28,516 nucleotides of DNA from a virus. Below the pieces are notes generated by a model, which had not been told where the DNA came from, searched no databases, and saw nothing but the letters and a program-made list of their open reading frames with translations. Made by a program: the position numbers and the translations under genes. The stretch lies in the IMG/VR virus record IMGVR_UViG_3300032268_000376, positions 1 to 28,516 of that record; one strand, 5' to 3'. This document shows positions 1-7,242 of this stretch, piece by piece (the first letter of the stretch is position 1; each line of letters begins with the position of its first letter).

Positions 1-275
1 GTCAACACATGAATTGGTTCACACACAATAATATAATTAATTTTGAAACAACATATATTATGCGGCGTGATCTATTTGTTCGTTATGCAAGTGAATTTTT
101 TTCTATATTAGAATATATTTGGAAAAATTGTAAAGAGGTTTATCCAACGAATCAGACCACATCAGAACCATTACCATGGAGATATCCAGGTTTCTTAGGT
201 GAAAGATTTTTTCCATTTTTTGTTTATGCTAATGCATTGAAAAGAATACAAGTTCCTTTAGTTGTTCTACAATGA
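1..275 (+). CDS. C-terminal fragment of a DUF4422-like glycosyltransferase (5' end outside window)
   Basis: The frame is open to the left edge, so this is the 3' end of a longer gene; the first in-window ATG (position 9) is probably internal. About 90 residues are visible: a segment N-N-I-I-N-F-E-T-T-Y-I-M-R-R-D-L-F, then F-F-S-I-L-E-Y-I-W and Y-P-G-F-L-G-E-R-F. This order resembles the end of DUF4422 capsule/LPS glycosyltransferases, where a met/phe-rich strand ('NMFIM'-like) precedes a helix and an 'R-x-x-G-F-L-x-E-R' segment. The catalytic part is not in the window. The stop overlaps the next start in an ATGA arrangement (272-275), so it is translationally coupled to dCMP deaminase. The family assignment comes from the C-terminal pattern only. 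Confidence 0.55.
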   Translation, partial: QHMNWFTHNNIINFETTYIMRRDLFVRYASEFFSILEYIWKNCKEVYPTNQTTSEPLPWRYPGFLGERFFPFFVYANALKRIQVPLVVLQ

Positions 276-712
276 AAGAAAAATTTATTCAAGCACACTT
301 AAAGGCAGCAGAAGCTTATGCACAGTTATCTTCTGCTAAACGCTTGCAAGTTGGTTGTGTGATTGTAAAAGATAACACGATTATTGGTATTGGTTATAAT
401 GGAATGCCAAGCGGTTGGGATAATAATTGTGAAGAATTAATAGAACAACATGAAGATGGTGGTCAAATATTAAAAACTAGACCCGAAGTTTTACACGCAG
501 AAACAAATGCAATTGCCAAAGTAGCACGGTCTACCAACTCTACTGATGGTGCTGACATGATTTGTACTCACGCACCATGCCTAGATTGTGCTAAACTTAT
601 TCATCAAGCGGGCATTAAAAGGTTTTATTTTCGTAGTCATTATAGAAGTGAAGAAGGTTTAAAATTCTTAAACAAATGCGAAATTGAGGTGAATCATGTC
701 AAAGATTTATGA
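272..712 (+). CDS. cd: dCMP deaminase
   Basis: Zinc-dependent deoxycytidylate deaminase converting dCMP to dUMP, which feeds thymidylate synthesis during phage replication; cytoplasmic. The protein is 146 aa, normal for the family. The H-A-E motif is at residues 75-77 (zinc-ligand His75, catalytic proton-shuttle Glu77). The P-C-x-x-C motif is at 102-106 (zinc ligands Cys103 and Cys106), preceded by C-T-H-A. N-terminal V-G-C-V-I-V and G-Y-N-G-M-P form the usual substrate-side strand and loop. T4-like phages carry this enzyme (T4 gene cd) with their nucleotide-metabolism genes. The start is fixed by the ATGA overlap with the upstream gene. The 3' end overlaps the next gene by 17 nt. No key residue is missing. 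Confidence 0.95.
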   Translation: MKEKFIQAHLKAAEAYAQLSSAKRLQVGCVIVKDNTIIGIGYNGMPSGWDNNCEELIEQHEDGGQILKTRPEVLHAETNAIAKVARSTNSTDGADMICTHAPCLDCAKLIHQAGIKRFYFRSHYRSEEGLKFLNKCEIEVNHVKDL

Positions 713-896
713 AGCTAAAGTATTAGCAATAGATTGTTTTGGTGATGCAATTTTAGAAATACCAGAAGAACTTGTTAAAGAATTGGATTGGAATGTTGGT
801 GATAAATTAAATTATGAATTAGTAGGTAAATCAGTAGTTATTAAAAACTTAACAAAGGAGAATGAGAATGAAACTCGCAGGAACAAAAACCGCTGA
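696..896 (+). CDS. AbrB/MazE-fold small DNA-binding protein
   Basis: A 66-aa protein with a SpoVT/AbrB-type swapped-hairpin pattern: a strand A-K-V-L-A-I-D, then 'F-G-D-A-I-L-E-I-P-E-E-L-V-K-E-L', 'W-N-V-G-D-K-L' and a terminal strand 'K-S-V-V-I-K-N-L'. This matches the family layout G-x-(I/V)-x-(I/L)-P-x-x-(V/L)-x-x-x-L-x-(W/V)-x-x-G-D-x-(I/L). Such proteins are transcription regulators or antitoxins. No toxin gene lies beside it, so an antitoxin role is not supported here. It starts inside the end of dCMP deaminase and its last 29 nt overlap the rubrerythrin start. The tail [12 protein letters not shown] is charged and lies in the region that also holds the next gene's ribosome-binding site. 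Confidence 0.7.
   Translation: MSKIYEAKVLAIDCFGDAILEIPEELVKELDWNVGDKLNYELVGKSVVIKNLTKENENETRRNKNR
854..860 (+). promoter_or_regulatory. Ribosome-binding site deciding the rubrerythrin start
   Basis: AAAGGAG at 854-860 lies 7 nt before the ATG at 868 but only 1 nt before the in-frame ATG at 862. The spacing favours 868 as the true start, giving a protein that begins M-K-L-A-G-T-K. The site lies inside the 3' end of the AbrB-like gene. Confidence 0.75.
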
Positions 897-1302
897 GTGT
901 TTGAAAGAAGCTTTTGCTGGTGAATCAATGGCAAACCGCCGTTATTTGTATTTTGCAAACATGGCCGATGTAGAAGGCGCACCAGAAGTTGCAAATGTAT
1001 TCCGTAATACGGCTGAAGGTGAAACAGGCCATGCTCACGGACATATGGAATATTTACTTAAAGGTGGTGCAGGTGATCCAGCAACAGGGGAGCAGGTACA
1101 TTCTGTTGAAGAAGCATTGAAGTCTGCTATCGAAGGTGAAACACATGAGTATACTGACATGTATCCTGGTATGGCTAAAACTGCTCGTGATGAAGGGTTT
1201 GATGAAATTGCGGATTGGTTTGAAACTCTTGCTAAAGCTGAGCGTTCACACGCAGGTAAGTTTAAGAGAACATTAGAAACTTATCAACAAGAAAATAAAT
1301 AA
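868..1302 (+). CDS. Rubrerythrin (ferritin-like diiron protein, no rubredoxin domain)
   Basis: A 144-aa four-helix ferritin-like protein of the rubrerythrin family. The helices begin '[19 protein letters not shown]', where the glutamates supply diiron ligands. They continue with '[13 protein letters not shown]', 'A-I-E-G-E-T-H-E-Y' and '[12 protein letters not shown]', the paired E-x-x-H-type ligand sets of the family. Full-length rubrerythrins (about 190 aa) carry a C-terminal rubredoxin with two C-x-x-C pairs; that domain is absent, as in short 'erythrin'-type members. The usual role is peroxide reduction or oxidative-stress protection, needing an outside electron donor. In a phage this is a host-derived auxiliary gene. 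Codon use matches its neighbours, so any acquisition is not recent. Start chosen from the 854-860 ribosome-binding site. Confidence 0.88.
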   Translation: MKLAGTKTAECLKEAFAGESMANRRYLYFANMADVEGAPEVANVFRNTAEGETGHAHGHMEYLLKGGAGDPATGEQVHSVEEALKSAIEGETHEYTDMYPGMAKTARDEGFDEIADWFETLAKAERSHAGKFKRTLETYQQENK

Positions 1303-1303
1303 G

Positions 1304-1951
1304 ATGGCATTTCTTGTACATAATTTGCCACCAATTCAATGCTTTGTTAAAAAGGAATTTCTCTATGACTTTGAAAAAGGTCATGGAGAATTAGAACCTT
1401 GTATTTGGATGACATTGAAGTGTATTAAGAATCAAGCCTTTCGTATAGAGGCGCTGTTACCAAACTACGGTGCTCTTTACGATAAACTCCCAATACATGC
1501 GTTTGTATCAAGGCAAACAGACCTCAAAAATGCAACTTTGCCTTTGGATTACTTGCAAATATGGGACTGTTTGAGTTATAATGTTACTATCATTGAAAAA
1601 GATAATCTTCGCTTGTTGAAGTGTAAATTCTTAGACAAAGATAGAAAATGGCAATTTGGTCAATATATGTTTACAGTTGACTTTTGCCAAAACGACCCTG
1701 GTTATTTAAATACAGGATTTTCCGAAACAGTAGAAGAACATAAGAGTTATAATTTTATTAAAATGGATAACGGCCAATTTGCTGCACAACCAAATAATAA
1801 AACATTATTCTTTGATTCTTCTCTGACGGTGCCTGAATTTAAAATGCCAGATTTTAAAATAGCAACAAAGTTGTATTCAGTAGAGCAATTTAGTAAACAC
1901 TCTGCCAGAAACAACAATGACTTTTTTTATGACTTTAAGGAAACAAAATGA
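1304..1951 (+). CDS. Conserved phage protein of unknown function
   Basis: A 215-aa protein I do not recognise as a named family. It starts one base after the rubrerythrin stop. It is a soluble, beta-rich-looking protein with many aromatics and no signal peptide or membrane segment. The N terminus (M-A-F-L-V-H-N-L-P-P-I) runs straight into strands and has several cysteines, but no regular C-x-x-C pair. The last about 40 residues are Lys/Asn/Phe-rich and end F-F-Y-D-F-K-E-T-K. It heads a run of three small genes leading into DNA polymerase, coupled to the next by a 4-nt ATGA overlap. Co-transcription with replication genes is likely; nothing in the sequence supports a specific function. Confidence 0.75.
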   Translation: MAFLVHNLPPIQCFVKKEFLYDFEKGHGELEPCIWMTLKCIKNQAFRIEALLPNYGALYDKLPIHAFVSRQTDLKNATLPLDYLQIWDCLSYNVTIIEKDNLRLLKCKFLDKDRKWQFGQYMFTVDFCQNDPGYLNTGFSETVEEHKSYNFIKMDNGQFAAQPNNKTLFFDSSLTVPEFKMPDFKIATKLYSVEQFSKHSARNNNDFFYDFKETK

Positions 1952-2166
1952 ATCTGCGTGAACTTGCTAAAAAACTTGCCATTGAACATAAAATGCCAAG
2001 AGCTGAGAAGTATGACTTGGTGCTTCGTGATTTTGATAATCAAGTTGAGGTTGTTGGTTGGGTACAAGATCCCAATTATGATATGAAGGATTTTCAAGGC
2101 AGAGAAATGTTATTTCCTAAAAGATGGATTACAATCGGAGTTTTATCTGCGGAGACCAAAATATGA
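1948..2166 (+). CDS. Small conserved phage protein, unknown function
   Basis: A 72-aa protein. The N-terminal 20 residues form a basic amphipathic helix (M-N-L-R-E-L-A-K-K-L-A-I-E-H-K-M-P). A predicted beta segment follows: 'Y-D-L-V-L-R-D-F-D-N-Q-V-E-V-V-G-W-V-Q-D'. No catalytic or metal-binding motif is visible. It is coupled on both sides: ATGA overlap with the 215-aa gene upstream, and ATGA overlap with the Sm-like gene downstream at 2163. The tight coupling suggests a product needed together with its neighbours. Function cannot be assigned. Confidence 0.65.
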   Translation: MNLRELAKKLAIEHKMPRAEKYDLVLRDFDNQVEVVGWVQDPNYDMKDFQGREMLFPKRWITIGVLSAETKI

Positions 2167-2489
2167 AAAACAAATTAGTTAGCTTTAGAAGTAATCAAAC
2201 AATTCTTGCTCAAGTTGATTGTGTTGATGACAAAACAATTATTGTCAAAGCTCCTGTTCAAGTTGTTCAACAGGTAGTTAAAGAAGGTTTGCAATTAGGT
2301 TTTGCACCTTTTTTGGAATACACATTAGAGTTCGATACAGGCATCAAGTTTAATATGTCTGATGTTCTTTGTATCACTACACCTAATGCAACACTTGAAG
2401 CTCAATACAATAAATTAATGTGGGATCAAACACCTAATTCGAGTATTGAAGTTCCAGAAGCAAAAACACAAAAAAAATCAAAAAAATGA
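2163..2489 (+). CDS. Sm-like (LSm-type) phage protein
   Basis: A 108-aa protein with the pattern of a phage Sm-like domain: 'K-L-V-S-F-R-S-N-Q-T-I-L-A-Q-V-D' (Sm1-like hairpin), 'K-T-I-I-V-K-A-P-V-Q-V-V', 'L-G-F-A-P-F-L-E-Y' and 'K-F-N-M-S-D-V-L-C-I-T-T-P', then 'L-E-A-Q-Y-N-K-L'. A Lys-rich tail ends K-S-K-K. Many marine T4-like phages encode proteins with this order; Sm folds usually bind RNA or form ring oligomers, but their phage role is not established. I chose ATG 2163 over the longer in-frame start at 2124. It overlaps the previous stop as ATGA, has a GCGGAG sequence upstream (2150-2155), and removes 13 residues that do not fit the domain. It ends directly against the polymerase start. 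Confidence 0.65.
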   Translation: MKNKLVSFRSNQTILAQVDCVDDKTIIVKAPVQVVQQVVKEGLQLGFAPFLEYTLEFDTGIKFNMSDVLCITTPNATLEAQYNKLMWDQTPNSSIEVPEAKTQKKSKK

Positions 2490-5024
2490 ATGAGTAAGTA
2501 TTACACACACGTTCTATGCTTCGGTAATCACATTATGTACCGAGGCCTCAACAATGGTCGGAGAGTAAAACAAAAGATCGAATACTCTCCGACTTTGTAT
2601 TTTCCTACGAACAAGAATACCGAATGGCGTTCGTTGCAGGGAGATGTGCTTGAGCCTAAATCATTTGGCTCTATCCGTGAGGCTAAAGAATTCATCAAAC
2701 GGTATGAAGAAGTTCAAAACTTCAAGATGTTTGGGAACACCAGGCTTGAGTATGCCTATATCGCTGACACTCAAAAGGGGATCATAGATTGGGACATTAA
2801 AGACCTTGACATAGCCATCATCGATATTGAGGTTGGGTCAGAAAACGGCTTCCCGGACCCAGCCACCGCCAGCGAACCGGTGACCGCCGTAGCTGTGAAA
2901 AGACTAAATAAAAGGTTAAGCGTTTACGGATGTGGGGATTTTGACAATACCCGTGATGATGTTGACTATATTAAGTGCCAAGACGAATATACCCTTCTTA
3001 AAACTTTCCTGATGGATTGGGAAGCAAACACACCAGATATTATGTCTGGTTGGAATATTAAATTCTTTGATATTCCCTATCTTCACAATCGTATGCAACG
3101 AATTCTTGGGCCAGATTTGACCAAGAAACTATCTCCATGGGGTGGTCTTGCAGAGCGTGAAAAAATCATTAAAGGTAAAAAACAAACAACATATGAGATA
3201 CTCGGCGTTTCTTGTCTTGATTATATTGAGTTATACCGCTGGTATGCTCCTGCAGGTAAGTCACAAGAGTCCTATAAACTTGACCATATTGCCTCAGTAG
3301 AACTTGGTACAAACAAACTAGATTATTCAGAGTATGATAATCTTCACCAACTCTATAAATTAAATTACCAAAAGTTTATTGAATACAACATTAAAGACGT
3401 AGAACTTATCGTAGATTTGGAAGATAAGTTGAAATTAATTGAGTTGGCTGTAACTTTGGCGTATGATACTAAAACGAATTTTGAAGATGTATTTGCTCAA
3501 ACTCGTATGTGGGATTCATTGATTAATTGTTATTTGTTGGAACAAAAGATTATTGTACCACCAAAAGAACGCAAAGACAAAGAATCAGCATTTGAAGGTG
3601 CATATGTTAAAGAACCACAAGTTGGCAAGCACGATTGGGTCGCATCATTTGACCTCAATTCTCTGTATCCACATTTGTTGATTCAATATAATATTTCACC
3701 AGAAACAATTATTGAGCCACACGAATACACATTAGAAATGCGGCGTATTATTTCCGATGGCGTAAATGTTGACAAAATGCTTGACATGAAAGTTGATACA
3801 AGCAAACTAGAAGGTGTTACATTGACACCAAACGGTCAATACTTTACAACACGCAAACAGGGCTTTCTTCCTAAGATGATGGAAGAAATGTATGAAGATC
3901 GGAAAAAATTTAAGAATTTAATGATTAAAGCTCAGCAAGATTATCAAGTTGAAACTGATAAGAAGAAAAAAGCGGAGTTAGAAAAACTAATTGCACGGTA
4001 TAATAATCTACAACTTGCGAAAAAAGTTTCATTAAACTCCGCTTACGGTGCTCTTGGATCACAATATTTTCGTTTCTATGATTTGCGTCAGGCATTGGCA
4101 GTTACACAAGCAGGCCAATTAAGTATTCGTTGGATTGAGAAAAAACTCAATCAGTTTATGAACAAATTATTGAAAACGGAAAAAGATTATGTTATCGCCT
4201 CAGATACAGATTCGATTTACCTTCGTCTTGGTGAACTCGTTGATAAAGTGTATAAAGAAAAGACGGACACTAATTCAATTATCACCTTCATGGACAAGGT
4301 CTGTGAAGATAAAATACAACCTTTTATTGACGAAAGTTATCAAGAGCTTGCTGATTATGTCCACGCCCACTCACAAAAAATGCAAATGAAACGTGAAGCA
4401 TTGGCAGACAAAGGTTTGTGGACTGCCAAGAAACGCTATGCGCTGAATGTGTATAACAATGAAGGTGTTGTGTATAAAGAACCAAAACTCAAAGTAATGG
4501 GTTTGGAAATGGTTAAATCATCTACGCCTTCCGTTATCCGTGAGAAGATGAAAAAAGTTTTGAATCTGATGATGATGGGAACAGAAGAAGATGTGCATAA
4601 GTTTGTTGCTAATTTCCGTGATGAATTTAATAAATTACCACCAGAAGATATTTCATCACCAAGAGGTTGTAATGGCATCGCACAATACTCCGATTCAGTA
4701 ACATTGTATAAGAAAGGCACACCAATTCATGTAAAAGGTGCAATTCTTTATAATTTTCACCTAAAGCGTTTGGGACTGGAGAATAAGTATCCTATGATCC
4801 AAGAAGGCGAAAAATTGAAGTTTGCTTATCTTAAAATGCCAAATCCAGTCAAAGATATGGTAATTAGTTTTCCACAACGATTACCGAAAGAATTGGATTT
4901 ACAAGAATTCATTGACTATGATGTACAGTTTGATAAAGCTTTCTTAGAACCAATTCGTGTAGTTTTAGATTGCATGGGTTGGAAAACAGAAAAACAAAAT
5001 TCAATCGAGGATTTTTTCGGATGA
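2490..5024 (+). CDS. 43: DNA polymerase, family B (T4 gp43-like)
   Basis: Replicative DNA polymerase with 3'-5' exonuclease, 844 aa (T4 gp43 is about 900). Exonuclease motif I is D112-I-E114, the same numbers as the T4 catalytic pair. Exo II is 'S-G-W-N-I-K-F-F-D-I-P-Y-L' with Asp194. Exo III is 'Y-N-I-K-D-V-E-L-I' with Asp303. Polymerase motif A is 'S-F-D-L-N-S-L-Y-P' (Asp388), motif B 'K-K-V-S-L-N-S-A-Y-G' (511-520), and motif C 'A-S-D-T-D-S-I-Y' (Asp572, Asp574). K-K-R-Y follows at 647-650. The C terminus, Q-N-S-I-E-D-F-F-G, has the hydrophobic-aromatic pattern of a sliding-clamp-binding tail. The first about 500 nt (2490-2990) are visibly richer in G and C, with C/G-ending codons, than the rest of the gene. 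All key residues are present. It is coupled by ATGA to the membrane-protein gene. Confidence 0.97.
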   Translation: MSKYYTHVLCFGNHIMYRGLNNGRRVKQKIEYSPTLYFPTNKNTEWRSLQGDVLEPKSFGSIREAKEFIKRYEEVQNFKMFGNTRLEYAYIADTQKGIIDWDIKDLDIAIIDIEVGSENGFPDPATASEPVTAVAVKRLNKRLSVYGCGDFDNTRDDVDYIKCQDEYTLLKTFLMDWEANTPDIMSGWNIKFFDIPYLHNRMQRILGPDLTKKLSPWGGLAEREKIIKGKKQTTYEILGVSCLDYIELYRWYAPAGKSQESYKLDHIASVELGTNKLDYSEYDNLHQLYKLNYQKFIEYNIKDVELIVDLEDKLKLIELAVTLAYDTKTNFEDVFAQTRMWDSLINCYLLEQKIIVPPKERKDKESAFEGAYVKEPQVGKHDWVASFDLNSLYPHLLIQYNISPETIIEPHEYTLEMRRIISDGVNVDKMLDMKVDTSKLEGVTLTPNGQYFTTRKQGFLPKMMEEMYEDRKKFKNLMIKAQQDYQVETDKKKKAELEKLIARYNNLQLAKKVSLNSAYGALGSQYFRFYDLRQALAVTQAGQLSIRWIEKKLNQFMNKLLKTEKDYVIASDTDSIYLRLGELVDKVYKEKTDTNSIITFMDKVCEDKIQPFIDESYQELADYVHAHSQKMQMKREALADKGLWTAKKRYALNVYNNEGVVYKEPKLKVMGLEMVKSSTPSVIREKMKKVLNLMMMGTEEDVHKFVANFRDEFNKLPPEDISSPRGCNGIAQYSDSVTLYKKGTPIHVKGAILYNFHLKRLGLENKYPMIQEGEKLKFAYLKMPNPVKDMVISFPQRLPKELDLQEFIDYDVQFDKAFLEPIRVVLDCMGWKTEKQNSIEDFFG

Positions 5025-5854
5025 CACAAGTAATCTTTCCACTTTTAACTGCATTAGCACTTTCAGCTATTGCAGCTTTTTATTCTGTGATTGGTTTAGC
5101 ACAGATATTTCCTGGTTCTTTTTGGCCAATTATCATTATGGGTGCAGTATTAGAAGTTGCAAAGTTAGTAACAGTATCTTGGTTATATAACAACTGGAAA
5201 GCAACAACACGAGCTTTAAAATATTATTTTTTAACTGCCATTGTTTTGTTGATGTTGATTACATCAATGGGCATTTTTGGTTATCTTTCAAAAGCTCACT
5301 TAGAATCAAATGTAACTCTTGGTGCCAATACGGTTCAACTAAGAACAGTTGAAGCACAGGAAAAGATTGCTCGTGAAAGATTAAATTATTTGTTGAAACA
5401 AGCTTCTGATCCAGAAAAAATTACTCCAAGGGTTGACCGAGATATTCGTGCTACACAAGCAGAGTTGAAGAAACTTTCTGAACAAAAACTACCTCTGATG
5501 GCGGAAGAAAACAAATTGGCGGCAGAAATTGGTCCTATCAAATACATCGCCGAACTGTTCTATGATAAGGAAGATCCATCATTCATAGATAAAGCTGTAA
5601 GATCAGTAATTATTACAATTATTTTTGTATTTGATCCACTTGCCGTTTTATTGTTGATTGCTGCCCAACAAACATACCGCAAATTAAAACCGCACGAAAA
5701 AAAAATAAATTGGCCAAAGTTTACCTTTAAAAGAGAAGAAAAGCTTGACAAGCAGCCTGAAAATGATGTACCATTTAAGCCGTACTTAGATACAACTTCA
5801 AACGAAATTATACCCAAAGAAAAAATTACACGACTTGACGGAGGTTCATTTTAA
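5021..5854 (+). CDS. Conserved phage inner-membrane protein with central coiled coil
   Basis: A 277-aa protein with about four hydrophobic segments: residues 7-30, 34-58, 68-90 and 192-217. Between the third and fourth lies a charged, heptad-like stretch of about 100 residues (95-190, rich in E, K, L, Q) expected to form a coiled coil. The last helix holds the striking run F-D-P-L-A-V-L-L-L-I-A-A, a proline and aspartate inside a membrane span. Similar four-span proteins occur in marine T4-like phages without known function. Its place between polymerase and UvsX suggests a replication-linked role, perhaps membrane anchoring of replication or host-membrane remodelling; this is inference. I chose ATG 5021 because it overlaps the polymerase stop as ATGA; the longer start at 4970 would lie within polymerase coding sequence. 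Confidence 0.8.
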   Translation: MTQVIFPLLTALALSAIAAFYSVIGLAQIFPGSFWPIIIMGAVLEVAKLVTVSWLYNNWKATTRALKYYFLTAIVLLMLITSMGIFGYLSKAHLESNVTLGANTVQLRTVEAQEKIARERLNYLLKQASDPEKITPRVDRDIRATQAELKKLSEQKLPLMAEENKLAAEIGPIKYIAELFYDKEDPSFIDKAVRSVIITIIFVFDPLAVLLLIAAQQTYRKLKPHEKKINWPKFTFKREEKLDKQPENDVPFKPYLDTTSNEIIPKEKITRLDGGSF

Positions 5855-5855
5855 C

Positions 5856-6905
5856 ATGAGTTTATTAGATAAATTGAAAAAGAATACAACGATTAAAGAT
5901 TCGTCTATTCTTGCTAAATCCAAATTCTTCAATGAAAAGGATATGATACCAACTGATGTGCCAATGGTTAATGTGGCACTATCGGGTCAATTAGATGGCG
6001 GCCTTACACCAGGTCTTACAATGTTGGCAGGCCCATCTAAACACTTCAAAACGGCATTTGCTCTTTTGATGGCATCTTCCTATCAAAAGAAATATAAAGA
6101 TGCGGTTGTTTTGTTTTATGATTCAGAGTTTGGCACTCCACAAAAATACTTTGAAACATTCAATATTGATATGAACAAAGTATTGCATACACCAATCACC
6201 GATATTGAAGAACTGAAACATGACATTATGAATCAGTTACAAGGCCTCGACAAAGATGACAAAGTGATTATTGTCATTGATTCAATTGGTAATTTGGCAT
6301 CACGCAAAGAAGTTGAAGATTCGCTTGAAGGTAAATCTGTTGCAGACATGACCCGTGCTAAACAAATCAAATCGTTATTTCGTATGATTACACCACATCT
6401 CACAATCAAAGATGTGCCAATGATCGTTGTTAATCACACATACAAAGAGATTGGTATGTTTCCTAAAGATATTGTTGGCGGCGGCACAGGTTCTTATTAC
6501 TCAGCTGATACGATTTGGATTCTTGGTCGTCAGCAAGAAAAAACTGCTGGTGAACTTACTGGTTATAATTTCATTATCAATGTTGAAAAATCTCGCTATG
6601 TGCGTGAGAAATCTAAGATTCCTGTCACAGTATCTTTTGATGGCGGTATTCAAAAATATTCAGGTCTATTAGAGATTGCATTGGAAGGTAATTTTGTTCA
6701 GAAACCATCGGCGGGTTGGTATGCAAAAGTTGACCAGAAAACTGGAGAACTTGGTGCTAAATTGCGTGAATCGGATACCAACTCTAAAGAATTTTGGAAA
6801 GACATTCTAAACGATAAGAAGTTTAAAGAGTTTATTAAACAGAAATACTCCATTTCTTTTGGATCTATTTTACAGGAAGAAGAACAAGATGAAACTGTCG
6901 CCTGA
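5856..6905 (+). CDS. uvsX: UvsX recombinase (RecA/Rad51 superfamily)
   Basis: ATP-dependent strand-exchange protein for phage recombination-dependent replication and repair, 349 aa. Walker A is G-P-S-K-H-F-K-T at residues 59-66, the UvsX-type variant (T4 has G-P-S-K-S-F-K-S). The adjacent 'D-S-E-F-G' (89-93) includes the catalytic-glutamate position. Walker B is 'V-I-I-V-I-D-S' with Asp142. The loop 'V-N-H-T-Y-K-E-I-G-M-F' and the glycine-rich 'V-G-G-G-T-G-S-Y-Y-S-A-D' correspond to DNA-binding loops. An acidic tail (E-E-E-Q-D-E) ends the protein. The start at 5856 is chosen because GGAGG (5840-5844) lies 11 nt upstream; the longer frame from 5835 would overlap the previous gene and place the ribosome-binding site inside its own coding sequence. 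The 3' end overlaps the next gene by 17 nt. Confidence 0.95.
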   Translation: MSLLDKLKKNTTIKDSSILAKSKFFNEKDMIPTDVPMVNVALSGQLDGGLTPGLTMLAGPSKHFKTAFALLMASSYQKKYKDAVVLFYDSEFGTPQKYFETFNIDMNKVLHTPITDIEELKHDIMNQLQGLDKDDKVIIVIDSIGNLASRKEVEDSLEGKSVADMTRAKQIKSLFRMITPHLTIKDVPMIVVNHTYKEIGMFPKDIVGGGTGSYYSADTIWILGRQQEKTAGELTGYNFIINVEKSRYVREKSKIPVTVSFDGGIQKYSGLLEIALEGNFVQKPSAGWYAKVDQKTGELGAKLRESDTNSKEFWKDILNDKKFKEFIKQKYSISFGSILQEEEQDETVA

Positions 6906-7242
6906 AAAAAAATGGCCTGTTGAAGGTGAAGATTACGGATTTGTTGATGCAGACGGTGTTGACAAAGTAACCTCTATTCGTATATTAAAAGGAAAATTTG
7001 AAGGTGTGCTATATCATTATGGTACGATTGAGGTTGTAGAAGAAGATCCTCCAAGAATTAAATTTGATTATTTTTTGGATGATCCAGGTAAATTTGAATT
7101 TAAAGACTTGCAATCAAATAAAAAATTTGATACAATGATGGGTGACATATTAGTGTCTATTTTTGATAATAACATTCTGAAAAAGAAAGAATTAGATGAC
7201 GAGGCTGGAACAGACGATACTGAAGAATTTAATTTACAATGA
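6889..7242 (+). CDS. Small acidic phage protein between uvsX and gp41
   Basis: A 117-aa acidic protein of unknown function. Predicted strands ('V-T-S-I-R-I-L-K-G-K-F-E-G-V-L-Y-H-Y-G-T-I-E-V-V-E') are followed by a short charged helix and a strongly acidic end (D-D-E-A-G-T-D-D-T-E-E-F-N). No enzyme motif is present. It starts within the last codons of uvsX and ends 47 nt inside the gp41 gene, so it is translationally tied to both. Position suggests an accessory to recombination or helicase loading, but no similarity to T4 UvsY or gp59 can be seen. The longer start at 6859 was rejected because it lies deeper in uvsX. AAGAAG at 6880-6885 is only a weak ribosome-binding site. Confidence 0.7.
   Translation: MKLSPEKKWPVEGEDYGFVDADGVDKVTSIRILKGKFEGVLYHYGTIEVVEEDPPRIKFDYFLDDPGKFEFKDLQSNKKFDTMMGDILVSIFDNNILKKKELDDEAGTDDTEEFNLQ

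Noticed and set aside
696-896. AbrB-like protein as the antitoxin of a toxin-antitoxin pair
   Set aside because: Neither neighbour (dCMP deaminase, rubrerythrin) is a toxin, and no extra ORF is hidden beside it.
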